64,000 nucleotides of DNA from CAYSQW01 sp964433135 (lineage in GTDB: Bacteria; Acidobacteriota; Aminicenantia; Aminicenantales; Aminicenantaceae), in contig CAYSQW010000003.1 of assembly GCA_964433135.1 (NCBI GenBank), forward strand, positions 87,462-151,461. Reading direction: 5' to 3'. Each line of letters opens with the position of its first letter. Position 1 is the stretch's first letter. Position numbers and translations under genes: made by a program. Shown here piece after piece: positions 34,235-43,401 of the stretch. Below the pieces are notes generated by a model. It was given only the letters and a program-made list of their open reading frames with translations, was not told the origin of the DNA and did no database searches.

Positions 34235-35449
34235 TCAGTCGCCGTTGAAGAGATCGATCAAAAGGCCTAGATAATCATTCAGGTGGCGGGTGATCAGAAA
34301 GTTTTTGCGCACATGCTCACGGGCTTTGCGTCCCATGTCTTCGGCCCCCTTCGGATCTTTCAGAAGCGCCGTCACTCGATCGGCGCAGGCGCGGATATCA
34401 TGCGGATCGACCAGCAGGCCCGTCTCCCCGTCAATGATCTGTTCGGGGATGCCTCCCACATTGGAGGCGACAACGGGCGTCCCTTTCCACATGGCTTCCG
34501 AAACGGTCAAGCCGAATCCTTCTCGGATGGATTTTTGCAGGATAACCGATGATGTCTTTTGCAGAGAGTTTACCAGCATCTGATTGTCACCCAGCACAAA
34601 CAGAACATCTCCGTTTTCCAGATGCTTCCGGGCGGCTTTTTTCATTTTGTTGTAGATGATGATCCCCTCCGGGTCATCCGGAGCCATGTTGTAGCAAAAA
34701 ACCAGGCGGCAGTCGACGGTTTGTTTGACGTGTTCGAAAACCTTCAGGACTCCTTCGGGATCTTTCCATGGATCAAAGCGTGAGACCTGAGTGATCAAGG
34801 GCTTATCCAGAGGGATTGAATGTTTTTTCAGGGTGGATGCCAGCATGTTCTCGGATAAATCGATGTTTTTCATGGATAAGGGATCGATGGAAGGATGGAT
34901 GATGCGCTGTTCGATGGGGATATCGGATTTTCGGTAGCGCTCGCTGGAAATGATAATCAGATCGTAACGCAGGATGAAAGCCTTGAGATAAGCCCAGAGC
35001 TCGGGATTGGGCTGTGTGATGTCGATGTGACAGCGCCAAACCCAGGGTTGGATCTTTTTTTTGATCTTAATCAAGGGTAGTGGCTGAGGATCATGGATGA
35101 TGACGCAGTCGTGATCGAGATGGGTGAAGCGGCCGAACCTCTCATTGGTATCCATATAGAGCTGCTTCTTGTTCGCGCTGAGATTGATATCCTGGCCTTG
35201 CAAAGCGTTGTGGAATTTCTTAGTGACGGTAAAAAAATCCGATGTGCCGATGAGAACCCTCCACCCGGAATCCACGGCGATGTCATTAAGCAGGATGATC
35301 AGATTGTTCAGGATTTCCGCCACGCCGCCTCCGTAAGCGGTGGAATTGACGTGGACGATATGCTTGTTGACGAGGTGACGCGCTTTCCTGTGGATTTCTC
35401 CGATAACTTTTTCTCCGACAATGGGGAGGTAATCATCCATGCTTTTCAT
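34235..35449 (-). CDS. treT: trehalose synthase, TreT-type GT4 glycosyltransferase
   Basis: Joins a nucleotide-glucose donor and free glucose to give trehalose in one reversible step. The N-terminal block HVNSTAYGGGVAEIL is characteristic of TreT. HDPQPLPLI, the GT4 acid motif EGFGLTVSEAMWKGTPV and a GGIPEQI donor site follow. The start is the ATG at 35449 (MKSMDDYL) with AGGAG eight bases upstream, giving 404 residues. It is first in a trehalose pair with the fused synthase/phosphatase, and divergent from the Fe-S membrane protein at 35539. TreT is best known from archaea and thermophiles. Confidence 0.9.
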   Translation of the reverse strand: MKSMDDYLPIVGEKVIGEIHRKARHLVNKHIVHVNSTAYGGGVAEILNNLIILLNDIAVDSGWRVLIGTSDFFTVTKKFHNALQGQDINLSANKKQLYMDTNERFGRFTHLDHDCVIIHDPQPLPLIKIKKKIQPWVWRCHIDITQPNPELWAYLKAFILRYDLIIISSERYRKSDIPIEQRIIHPSIDPLSMKNIDLSENMLASTLKKHSIPLDKPLITQVSRFDPWKDPEGVLKVFEHVKQTVDCRLVFCYNMAPDDPEGIIIYNKMKKAARKHLENGDVLFVLGDNQMLVNSLQKTSSVILQKSIREGFGLTVSEAMWKGTPVVASNVGGIPEQIIDGETGLLVDPHDIRACADRVTALLKDPKGAEDMGRKAREHVRKNFLITRHLNDYLGLLIDLFNGD

Positions 35450-35538
35450 CTTGTTCTCCTGCTTTTCTGATAAAAATAATAGCATTTGTTATAGCATCAA
35501 TCCTCCCGTCAGTCAAATATCGCCGCTGTTTTTTTGCG

Positions 35539-36528
35539 GTGGGATGCGACGGCTTTCTCCCTCCTTGGTCTGCCGTAAAATTCATGTTCAAGCTCCCCTT
35601 CAAGCGCGGCGTCCATTTTTTTGCCGTTCCGACGCGCGGTTGTTTTCGCCTCGGCCCCGTCCTTGTTCCTGGGGTGGCGGCTGTGGCATCCATGCTGCCG
35701 GTATTGCTCGCTCCGTTCAAGGGCTACCGGTTCCGGGGATCCTTGAGTTTTGACATGCCCGCCAATATGATTTCACTGCACAGCGGGCTCAGTGAGAAGA
35801 ACATCGGGTTGATCCTGGATGCCGCCAGGAGCAAAGCGGATAAGTTTTTTCCCCGCCTCCTCTCCGGAAAGCGTATCTGGTTCACGTGGAATAACTTCTG
35901 GGAATACGGATGGGGCATCCTGCTGTTTCGCTTTTTCCCTCTCTTTCCAGTCGTCTACCTGCTGATCGGGCGGTTTTTCATGGGTAAGATGATGTTTGCC
36001 AACAACGATTGCATCGGCTGCGGTCTTTGCGCACGATCTTGTCCGAACCGGGCCATCGTCATGAAAGGGAAGAAGCAAGCGCGTCATTACTGGCGGCACA
36101 ACTGTGAAGACTGCCTGCGCTGCATGAATTTCTGTCGACGGGATGCCGTTGAAGTCGGGCATTCCTGGGTTATTCTTCTCTATCTCGTTTCGCTGTGGAT
36201 CTTTCCCTTCACATACTTCGTGTTCCGTTTCGTGGAGCGATATTGGTCCCAGGTGAATGTCGTGCGGAACGGGTACACCCTGATGATCGTGAGCGCTCTT
36301 TTTGTGTCCCCGGCGTTTATGGTCGCGTATTATGTTTTTTTCCAACTTATCCGGATAAAATCCGTCAATACGCTTTTTACCTATACCACGCTCACGCATT
36401 ATAACCGCCGTTACCATGAGCCTGAAACCGATTTGAGCGATTTGCTGGAAGCTCATTTCGAGGATGAATTTGAAGCGGGTGCTCAGAAAGGATCCTCCAA
36501 AATCCCTGCTTCCACCTCCCGTCTTTGA
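35539..36528 (+). CDS. EFR1-like Fe-S membrane protein lacking most of the flavodoxin half
   Basis: Two ferredoxin-type clusters, CIGCGLCARSC and CEDCLRCMNFC, lie around 155-200. Hydrophobic helices flank them (about 125-150 and 212-290), so the protein is membrane-bound with two [4Fe-4S] centres. The part before, HFFAVPTRGC then FDMPANMISLHS, looks like the second half of the flavodoxin-like domain of EFR1 proteins; the FMN-binding first ~100 residues are missing. The frame is open to the left without a good start; GTG at 35539 and ATG at 35584 are both possible. The divergent treT leaves no room for the missing part. It is probably a truncated electron carrier, or a natural short form. Confidence 0.7.
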   Translation: MGCDGFLPPWSAVKFMFKLPFKRGVHFFAVPTRGCFRLGPVLVPGVAAVASMLPVLLAPFKGYRFRGSLSFDMPANMISLHSGLSEKNIGLILDAARSKADKFFPRLLSGKRIWFTWNNFWEYGWGILLFRFFPLFPVVYLLIGRFFMGKMMFANNDCIGCGLCARSCPNRAIVMKGKKQARHYWRHNCEDCLRCMNFCRRDAVEVGHSWVILLYLVSLWIFPFTYFVFRFVERYWSQVNVVRNGYTLMIVSALFVSPAFMVAYYVFFQLIRIKSVNTLFTYTTLTHYNRRYHEPETDLSDLLEAHFEDEFEAGAQKGSSKIPASTSRL

Positions 36529-36549
36529 GGTGTCGCAATACCGCAGAGG

Positions 36550-37530
36550 TTATTGAAGATCCGTGCGCGATTTGAACTCGGCGATGATGTCCGTACCGAC
36601 CCAGAATATTTCGCGGCGCGCGTCGTCTTTCACTCTGGCGACGTAGAAAAGAAACCGGCCGTCCGGAGAGATACCGGGGTGTCTCTTGAAAGAAACGGGA
36701 TTCAGGAGATTATTGATGAGGACCGGTTCCGTCCACGCTCCGGTCGCTTTTCGGAAGCAGAGATACAACCCGTCACCGAGATAACGCTCCGTGGAGGCGA
36801 AAATCAAGAAGCTTTCGTCCGGAGCGATATAGGGCGTCATCTCGTTCGACCGAGCATTGACGGGTGCTCCGATATTGACGGGTTTGGCATAGGCGCCGCC
36901 GATGTTTTTCGCTATGTAGAGATCGCCTTTTCCGAGACTGTCGTGGTAGACGGCCGTGAAGTAAAGGTTCCCATTTGCCGCGGCCGAACACCAGGATTCC
37001 GCTTGCTCGGTATTGAACGAAAGCCGCTCGGGTTGGCTCCAGCCGGTTTCCTGTCGATGTAGCACCCAGATGTCTTGATCGTTACGGGGGAGGGCATCGG
37101 CGTCGGCCGGGCGTTTGGAGCAGAAAAAGAGTTTGGCGCCGTCCGGGGAAAATACGGGAGAATCGTCCCAGAAGATTCCAGAAAAATCGGCTGTTTCGGG
37201 AGGCGACCAAACACCCTCTTCCCGTGTCGCGGTTTTGATCTCCATCCGTTTATCGGATTCATTGAATACCGACCAGAAAATCTCGTGACCGTCGGGGGCG
37301 ATGGCCGGTGCGCTGTGTTCGTCCATCTTGGATGAGATGACTCCCGGAGCGAAGATCCGGCCCTCTTCACCGGGAGGATCGAAGCCGAGATATCTTTTCT
37401 GAGAGGAAGAGGGGGGGATTTCGCGGTTCTGGGAAGGGTGACACGCCATCTGAATGCCCGTCAGCAGCAAGAAGATGCCGGCCCATGCCGATCCCTTGAT
37501 GGGGTGAAATGACATCATATGCTTTTCCAT
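36550..37530 (-). CDS. PD40/TolB-like beta-propeller lipoprotein
   Basis: 326 residues. The signal ends in a lipobox (TGIQMAC near 25-30). Repeats of the PD40 type follow: APDGHEIFWS, SPDGAKLFFCS, APDESFLIFAS and SPDGRFLFYVA, each a blade of a propeller, with alternating GVWSPPE/GAWTEPV strands. Such proteins sit on the periplasmic or outer face; some bind glycans or peptides. No catalytic site is seen. It converges with the EFR1-like gene 21 bases away. Confidence 0.82.
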   Translation of the reverse strand: MEKHMMSFHPIKGSAWAGIFLLLTGIQMACHPSQNREIPPSSSQKRYLGFDPPGEEGRIFAPGVISSKMDEHSAPAIAPDGHEIFWSVFNESDKRMEIKTATREEGVWSPPETADFSGIFWDDSPVFSPDGAKLFFCSKRPADADALPRNDQDIWVLHRQETGWSQPERLSFNTEQAESWCSAAANGNLYFTAVYHDSLGKGDLYIAKNIGGAYAKPVNIGAPVNARSNEMTPYIAPDESFLIFASTERYLGDGLYLCFRKATGAWTEPVLINNLLNPVSFKRHPGISPDGRFLFYVARVKDDARREIFWVGTDIIAEFKSRTDLQ

Positions 37531-37774
37531 TTCCGGGCTTCGATGGACTGCCGCGGAACCCGGTTCTCGCTTGTATCTTAATCTTTTAATCTTGAAGGTG
37601 CAAGCTCAGGGCTGACAGCAGAAGAATAGGGATGCTTTTTTATGCAAGAGGATAAGGGGGCTGCCGGATCCTCCATGCTTTGAACTCCTGATATTTGCTT
37701 CCGCTGTTCATGCGATACGATATATTCTATGATTATCCGTGTGATTGCGGATCAATGAACGGGAGAGTGAAACA

Positions 37775-38743
37775 ATGCTGATCGACATCATAGGCTGTGA
37801 ATCACTGGGTGTCCGCGGTCTTTGCTGCAGCGTGGAAATCCAGGGCCGCCGTTTTCTGATCGATCCGGGCGTGGCCCTGGGATATCGGAGGGCCGGACGG
37901 CTTCCGCATCCTCTCCAGGTCGCCGTTGGTGAGCGGGTGAGAAATAAGATCGTTTCCCTCTGGAGTAAGGCAACGGATATCGTTATCAGCCACTATCATG
38001 GTGATCATGTCCCTCTCCCGGATGCGAATCCTTTCCAACTGGCGTTGGAAGCGGTTTTTAAACGGAATTCCGATGCCGTTGTGTGGACCAAATCACAATC
38101 CCTCTCCACCAAGGAACAGAAGCGGTTCTCCGCTTTGAAGGAAGCCTGTCCGCTTGAGATTCGAGCCGCCGATCCCTCCCTCCGTGGAATCCTGGAATTT
38201 TCTCCCCCGATTTCTCACGGTGCCGCCGGTTGGGCGAAGGATACGGTGATCGCGACAAAAATCCAGAGCGACAAGGTGTTTGTCCATGCCAGCGACAGCC
38301 AACTCTTGAACGATACCGCGGTTAACCTGATTGTGGATTGGCGTCCGGATATCATTCTGGCGGGAGGGCCTCCATTGTATTTGACTCAAGTTTCCGATGA
38401 AAACCGCCTGAGGGCCTGGGAAAACGCCCTTATCCTCGCCAAGACGAAAGCCACCCTGATCATTGACCACCATCTCCTTCGAAGCCGGGAGGGAGAACGG
38501 TGGCTTGCCCGGTTGTCGGAAGCGGCGGGAAGGCCGGTCCTATGCGGGGCGGATTTTATGGGCGGACCGCGTCTTCTCATGGAAGCCGATCGGAAGAGGC
38601 TGTACCGGGAAATGCCCGTCCCGGACGGCTGGCACGCGGATTATTCCCACGGCCGTGTCCGTACGGACGGCTTTTGGAAAAGAGGTCTTGAGCTGGGATG
38701 GGTATCCCAAGCTCGTGAAATGAATACCGATATTTTATATTAG
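37775..38743 (+). CDS. UPF0282 metallo-beta-lactamase-fold hydrolase
   Basis: 322 residues from the ATG at 37775 (GGGAGA upstream). The metal site is HYHGDH near 70-75. Further His/Asp residues lie in SHGAAGW, VHASDSQLL and IIDHHLLR. The whole layout (IGCESLGVRGLCCSVE, LIDPGVALGYRR) matches UPF0282, a family described mainly from archaea. The substrate is unknown. It is followed 8 bases later by a broken cupin gene, so the two were probably one operon. Confidence 0.85.
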   Translation: MLIDIIGCESLGVRGLCCSVEIQGRRFLIDPGVALGYRRAGRLPHPLQVAVGERVRNKIVSLWSKATDIVISHYHGDHVPLPDANPFQLALEAVFKRNSDAVVWTKSQSLSTKEQKRFSALKEACPLEIRAADPSLRGILEFSPPISHGAAGWAKDTVIATKIQSDKVFVHASDSQLLNDTAVNLIVDWRPDIILAGGPPLYLTQVSDENRLRAWENALILAKTKATLIIDHHLLRSREGERWLARLSEAAGRPVLCGADFMGGPRLLMEADRKRLYREMPVPDGWHADYSHGRVRTDGFWKRGLELGWVSQAREMNTDILY

Positions 38744-38751
38744 GAGGCGGA

Positions 38752-39074
38752 ATGCCAGATGCGACCGTCATCAATTTCAAAGAAAAAATGAAGCTTTTGA
38801 CCCGGTGCTGGTCCCCGGGGATCGTGGCACGCGTGAATGACGCGCATTTCAAGCTGGTCAAGTTCAAAGGCGAATTTGTCTGGCATCGCCATTGCGGAAT
38901 GGATGAGGCGTTCATCGTGCTCCACGGGGAGAGATGCTGGTCGTCCCCAAAGGCATCGAGCACAGGCCCCGAGCGAAAAAAGAGTGTCATGCTCTTGTGC
39001 TGGAAGCGGCCGGAACCCTCAATACCGGAGATGCCGGAGGAATCCGTACGGTCAGTAACCCTGAATGGATTTGA
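38752..39074 (+). pseudogene. cupin gene broken by an internal deletion and frameshift
   Basis: The first frame gives a normal cupin start through VKFKGEFVWHRHCGMDEAFIVLHG (metal-type His and Glu, shown in part). It then goes out of frame at about 38926-38933. From 38934 the other frame reads MLVVPKGIEHRPRAKKE, then ALVLEAAGTLNTG and a TGA at 39072. This is the expected second half of the same cupin. About 15 residues between HG and GEM are missing, so the change is a deletion of a length not divisible by three, probably between short GGGGA-like repeats. The first frame runs on to 39102 as a nonsense tail. The product can hardly fold. Confidence 0.8.
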
Positions 39075-39263
39075 ATCGGAAAGCGGCTGCGGCGTGGTTT
39101 AAGGGGATATCCGTATGGGAAGCCCCGGCTGGAGAAAGCGATGAGGTCGACTCTCGGCAGCCTTTGATCGTAGGTTTTCCCCTGCATCTTGGCTCCCGGA
39201 ACGAGCATCCCAATCGATGAGTCCTAACCTTCCTGGGCGGAATTCTCTCCCCCGAAGCATCAT

Positions 39264-39291
39264 TTGACGGCGGGAGAAACGATATGATAAT
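39264..39291 (+). promoter_or_regulatory. promoter of the M55 aminopeptidase gene
   Basis: TTGACG, a 16-base spacer and GATAAT, ending 34 bases before the start codon, with AAGGAG between them. Confidence 0.6.
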
Positions 39292-39325
39292 AAGAAAACA
39301 ACACAAAAGCATGAAGGAGATTTTT

Positions 39326-40198
39326 ATGAAGAAATGCCTTGCGGGTATATGTTTTCTTTTGATGACGGTTTTTTCCCTCGGATTTCAGCAGGAGGGACTG
39401 AAAGTTTTTATTTCCGTGGACATGGAAGGGATTACCGGAGTCGTCACATCCGAGGAATGCAGTCGATCCGGGCCGGATTATGGATATTTCCGCAGGATCA
39501 TGACACTGGAAACCAATGCCGCCGTCCAAGGGGCGGCTGCGGCGGGCGCCGATGAGATATGGGTGCGGGATTCCCATGGCTCGGCGCGGAACATCCTGCC
39601 CGATCTCCTGGATAAACGTGCCAAGCTACTGCGTGACTGGTCGGGCGGCCCCATGGGGATGATGGAGGGAATCGATGAGACCTTCGATGCCGCGATCTTT
39701 ATCGGCTATCACGCGAAAGCCGGTACTCCCGACGCCATCATTGAACATACGTCGAGCGGAACCGTAACCGATATGGCCATAAACGGCGTTTCTCTTCCCG
39801 AAGCGGGGTATAACGCTCTGTTGGCCGGACAATACGATGTTCCGGTCGTGTTCGTTTCCGGAGACCGGGCGATCTGCGATCAGGTCAAAGGCCTGTTCGG
39901 AGAGGTCGAAACCGTCGCCGTCAAGCAGGGCATGGGTGCGGCGGCCTTGAACCTACACCCCGAGGTGGCCGGCGATATGATCCGTGCGGGCGTTGAGCAC
40001 GCATTGAGTCGGTTGGGGGTTTATCAACCGTATAAGATGGATCCTCCTTATACCTTGGTGCTGAAGCTGAAAAACGAGAGGATGGTCTACAACGGAGCTT
40101 TCTATCCCGGGGCGAAGCGTACGGGGGATTGGGAATTGACCTTCACCGGAGATGACATCATCGATGTCGTCAAGGCTTTCAGCTGGATGCGAAGGTAA
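39326..40198 (+). CDS. exported M55 D-aminopeptidase (DppA-like)
   Basis: 290 residues. The ATG at 39326 has AAGGAG seven bases upstream and begins a signal peptide (KKCLAGICFLLMTVFSLG). Metal ligands of the family are in place: Asp and Glu in SVDMEGITGV, His in RDSHGSARN, His in GYHAKAGT and Glu in LPEAGYNA. M55 enzymes release N-terminal D-amino acids or act as general aminopeptidases. This copy is exported, unlike cytoplasmic DppA of Bacillus, so it may take part in peptide or peptidoglycan scavenging. Confidence 0.9.
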   Translation: MKKCLAGICFLLMTVFSLGFQQEGLKVFISVDMEGITGVVTSEECSRSGPDYGYFRRIMTLETNAAVQGAAAAGADEIWVRDSHGSARNILPDLLDKRAKLLRDWSGGPMGMMEGIDETFDAAIFIGYHAKAGTPDAIIEHTSSGTVTDMAINGVSLPEAGYNALLAGQYDVPVVFVSGDRAICDQVKGLFGEVETVAVKQGMGAAALNLHPEVAGDMIRAGVEHALSRLGVYQPYKMDPPYTLVLKLKNERMVYNGAFYPGAKRTGDWELTFTGDDIIDVVKAFSWMRR

Positions 40199-40259
40199 TC
40201 GGAAACGGAACGTCGGAGAAAATGGAGAAGCGGCGCTTTCCGGAGGGCATCAGGGATCC

Positions 40260-40865
40260 TTACATGTAACCCATATCCCGAAGACGCTGCCGTATCATGC
40301 TTTCTTCCTCTTCCGTCAAGATGCTCGAGCCTGATTTCTCGATGAATCCCAGCATTTCGAAGGTGCCGATAATCTTGGCCAGACTCTGTTCCAGGGATTC
40401 CTCGCAGGAATAAAGATGGATCTCGGGCTTTTCCGGAGGATCAAAGGGCGCTGAAACCCCGGCGACGTCCTTTAACTTTTTCTCTTCGGCTTTCCTGTAT
40501 AGGCCTTTACTATCTCGCTTTTTCAGCACTTCCAGGGGGCAGTCGCAAAATATCTCGATATAACGGTTGATCTTGAGGCGGCATTCATCCCTTAGTTCCT
40601 TATAGGGAGAGATGGTGACGGCGATGGCAACGATGCCGTTCTCCGTCAGCATCTGGCATTCGAAGGCGATGCGGCGGATGTTCTGATAAACCTCTTCCCG
40701 GGAATAACCCAGCTTCCGGTTGAATTCTCGCCGGATCCTGCCTCCGTCGAGCACCTTGGTTTTATATCCACGGCCTCTCAATTTCGCCGACAGACAGGCC
40801 GCCAGCTGTTTCTTCCCGGAAAAAGGCAGGCCTGTAAACCAGACCGTGAAGCCCGCTTTCATCAC
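40260..40865 (-). CDS. adenylylsulfate-kinase-like protein with altered P-loop
   Basis: 201 residues of the CysC fold. The usual GxxGxGKST loop reads GLPFSGKKQL, with Lys in place of the Ser/Thr that binds Mg-ATP. The rest follows APS kinase: VLDGGRIRREFNRKLGY, VAIAVTISPYKELRDECR, IFCDCPLEVLKKRD and KGLYRKAE. It should bind adenylylsulfate or a related ligand; kinase activity is doubtful. It lies 12 bases after the DASS transporter, so the two are co-transcribed. Confidence 0.8.
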   Translation of the reverse strand: MMKAGFTVWFTGLPFSGKKQLAACLSAKLRGRGYKTKVLDGGRIRREFNRKLGYSREEVYQNIRRIAFECQMLTENGIVAIAVTISPYKELRDECRLKINRYIEIFCDCPLEVLKKRDSKGLYRKAEEKKLKDVAGVSAPFDPPEKPEIHLYSCEESLEQSLAKIIGTFEMLGFIEKSGSSILTEEEESMIRQRLRDMGYM

Positions 40866-40877
40866 CGCAATCCCTCC

Positions 40878-42266
40878 TTATACGCCGAATCCGACCAAGG
40901 GCCAGAAAAATCGGGCGACCAGAAAAAATATACACCAAGCAACGATTTTTATAAAGAGCCCCAGGCTCAATGAATCCCGGATATGGTAATACCCGGAAGA
41001 AAACGCAATGGCATTCGGCGGGGTTCCCACCGGAAGGCAGAAGGCAAGTCCGGCGGGGATGGTTACCGCCAGCGTCAAAATCTCCGGAGCGATGCCGGTC
41101 TGAGCTACGAATCCATAGGAAAGGGGAACCAGGATCACTACGGCCGCGGCATTGCTGATGGCTTCCGTAAGCAGGATCGAAAGAGCGGAAAGCAAAGCGA
41201 TCAGCAGCCAGGGAGAGAATTCGGTTCCCCCCATGATCCGGTCGACCAGCCATTCGATGGATTGGGTTTCATACAGGGCCTTCCCCAGAGCGATGGCGCC
41301 TCCGTACATGACGATGACTCCCCAGTTGATATAATCGGCGACCTCATTCCATTTGGCGATCCTAAGGACAAAAACACCGACCGCCGCCGCGATGGAGATC
41401 ACGGCCAGGCCGATACGGTGTCCGGCGAGGATCCAACCCAGGACCGCGCACAAAACGATGATCGCGGTTCGTATTTCCGCCGACGAAAGCTTTCCCATGT
41501 GGGCCAATTCCTCGGAGAGGTAAGTCCGGGCGATGGAAACATCTTTGATTTCGGACGGAAAGCGTTTGCGCAGCGCGAAGAACACGATGGCGGTCAGAAT
41601 GATGGAGATGGGAGTGGCCGCGGCCGCCCATGAAAGGAAATCGATTCGGGTTCCGTAGGTCTCTCTGAGGAACTCCGCGGCCAGAGGAACCCTCGCGCCT
41701 CCCAGATAAGTGCCGATGCCTCCGACGACAGCGCCCCAGGCCAGGGCGAGGAAAAGCGATTTTCCCAAAGCGCTGCTTCCTTTTTCCAGACCCAGGACGG
41801 AGGCGATTTCCAAAACCACGGGGAACATCATGGCGGCGACCGCATGTTCGGGCATGAACAGAGCAAAAACGGCGCATGTGAAGGTCACTCCGAAAAGAAT
41901 CCCCGTCGGACTGCGTCCGAAACGACGGATAAAGAGGAAAGCCATGCGCTTGGAGAGCCCTGTCCGGATGATGGCTCCCGAGAGGATGAAAACACCCAGC
42001 AGAAAAAAAACCGCGCTGTTGCCGAAATAGGAAAAAACCTGATTGCTTCCAAGTATATTGAATGTGGGCAGCAGGATGATGGCCAACAGGCTGGTGGCGG
42101 CCAGGGGAATGGATTGGAAAACCCAGAGCGTGAAGCAGATGATCGCCACCCCAAGACATCGCGAGCCCTGGATTGAGAGCCCTTCCGGGGGGGACATGAG
42201 CAGGAGGGAGATTCCCGCCAGAAGACCTAGGCCGAGCAGGGTATATTTGACGGTTTTGGAATTCAT
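40878..42266 (-). CDS. DASS/SLC13 family sodium:anion symporter
   Basis: 462 residues from the ATG at 42266 (MNSKTVKY); the open frame to 42431 has no membrane-protein character. Eleven to twelve helices, with the two family signature regions: SNAAAVVILVPLSYG and LPVGTPPNAIAFSSG. It carries dicarboxylate, sulfate or similar anions with sodium. The APS-kinase-like gene directly downstream makes sulfate one candidate. That is inference from context. Confidence 0.87.
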   Translation of the reverse strand: MNSKTVKYTLLGLGLLAGISLLLMSPPEGLSIQGSRCLGVAIICFTLWVFQSIPLAATSLLAIILLPTFNILGSNQVFSYFGNSAVFFLLGVFILSGAIIRTGLSKRMAFLFIRRFGRSPTGILFGVTFTCAVFALFMPEHAVAAMMFPVVLEIASVLGLEKGSSALGKSLFLALAWGAVVGGIGTYLGGARVPLAAEFLRETYGTRIDFLSWAAAATPISIILTAIVFFALRKRFPSEIKDVSIARTYLSEELAHMGKLSSAEIRTAIIVLCAVLGWILAGHRIGLAVISIAAAVGVFVLRIAKWNEVADYINWGVIVMYGGAIALGKALYETQSIEWLVDRIMGGTEFSPWLLIALLSALSILLTEAISNAAAVVILVPLSYGFVAQTGIAPEILTLAVTIPAGLAFCLPVGTPPNAIAFSSGYYHIRDSLSLGLFIKIVAWCIFFLVARFFWPLVGFGV

Positions 42267-42483
42267 GGCGGTTGTTTGCCTCATTTTGTAACATATCGCT
42301 ACCCTAAGGTCAATCGGGGAACATCTCGACCGGTCCCTTCCAAGAAAAATGGTTATCCTGCACCGAGGAGAACCGAGAGACCTCGAAAATGGAAGGGAAG
42401 TTTTGCAGTGGACGGTGTTTTCCTTTATCATAAAAGAAAATACTGCCGGATTAGGGAATATACGAATTCAAGGGAGAGAACAG

Positions 42484-43356
42484 ATGGAAACGATCGAACC
42501 CAAATCCCCGGGTTCCGGGAAGAAATGGCTCATGGGCTGCGGGATCGGCTGCGCGGTTGTGATCGCTCTGATCGCCGTACTGATGGTGGGCGGTTTCTTT
42601 TTTGTCCGTAACATTATAGATAAATTCGAAGAAACCTCGGTGATCAGCGCGGAATTGACGGATAGATTCGGCCCCGCCCGGGATTTCCGTCCTGAGGCCG
42701 ATGGCTCCATTGCCTCATCCCGTATGGAGGCGTTTCTCTCGGTGCGGGAGGCCATGACGGATGTCAGGGAGGAATTGGACAAAGCGCTCGATGTGTTATC
42801 GGAGGCTGAAAGCAAAAACCGGGCGAGTGTGAAATCTCCGGGTCATTTCGTGAAACTGATGAGAACGGCCGGAGGCATCGCCTCTCTGGTTGCCGAATTC
42901 TATACGAAACGCAACCAGGCCTTGCTGGAAGCGGAGATGGGTTTGGGAGAATATATTTACATCTATGCTATTGCTTATTACTCTTGGCTCGAAAAATCTC
43001 CCGGAGCCGGACCCGCCGTGCATTTCGGCATTGTTTCCGAAAATATCGATGATGATCAGACGCCGGAGGAAATGGAGAAAATGCGCCGGCAGGTGCTGTC
43101 CAAACGGTTGAACGAATTGCTTCTGCCCATGCTCCGAGGTCAGCTGGACCAACTGTCGGATACAGGCCGATCCGGGATGAACGAATGGCGGCGGATGCTC
43201 AAGGATGAGATCGACGCCTTGGAGGAGGATTCCCGGCGGTTGGCATGGGAAGGGAATCTTCCCCCACGGATTGTAAACTCATTGAAACCGTATCGGGAGC
43301 GTCTGGAACGGTTCTACAGTCCCTTGTCCAACACTCTCGAGATCGCCTTTGAATGA
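42484..43356 (+). CDS. membrane-anchored helical protein of unknown function
   Basis: 290 residues from the ATG at 42484, which has GGGAGA upstream. One hydrophobic anchor (CAVVIALIAVLMVGGFFFV) lies near 20-40. The remainder is mostly charged helices, likely exposed to the periplasm, with a coiled-coil character around 80-110 and 185-240. No known domain recognised. It converges with the thioredoxin-like gene and is divergent from the DASS transporter. Confidence 0.7.
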   Translation: METIEPKSPGSGKKWLMGCGIGCAVVIALIAVLMVGGFFFVRNIIDKFEETSVISAELTDRFGPARDFRPEADGSIASSRMEAFLSVREAMTDVREELDKALDVLSEAESKNRASVKSPGHFVKLMRTAGGIASLVAEFYTKRNQALLEAEMGLGEYIYIYAIAYYSWLEKSPGAGPAVHFGIVSENIDDDQTPEEMEKMRRQVLSKRLNELLLPMLRGQLDQLSDTGRSGMNEWRRMLKDEIDALEEDSRRLAWEGNLPPRIVNSLKPYRERLERFYSPLSNTLEIAFE

Positions 43357-43401
43357 ACCGGTATGAGACGCGGCGGTCTTTCCCGCGCCGATAAAGGGAA
43401 A

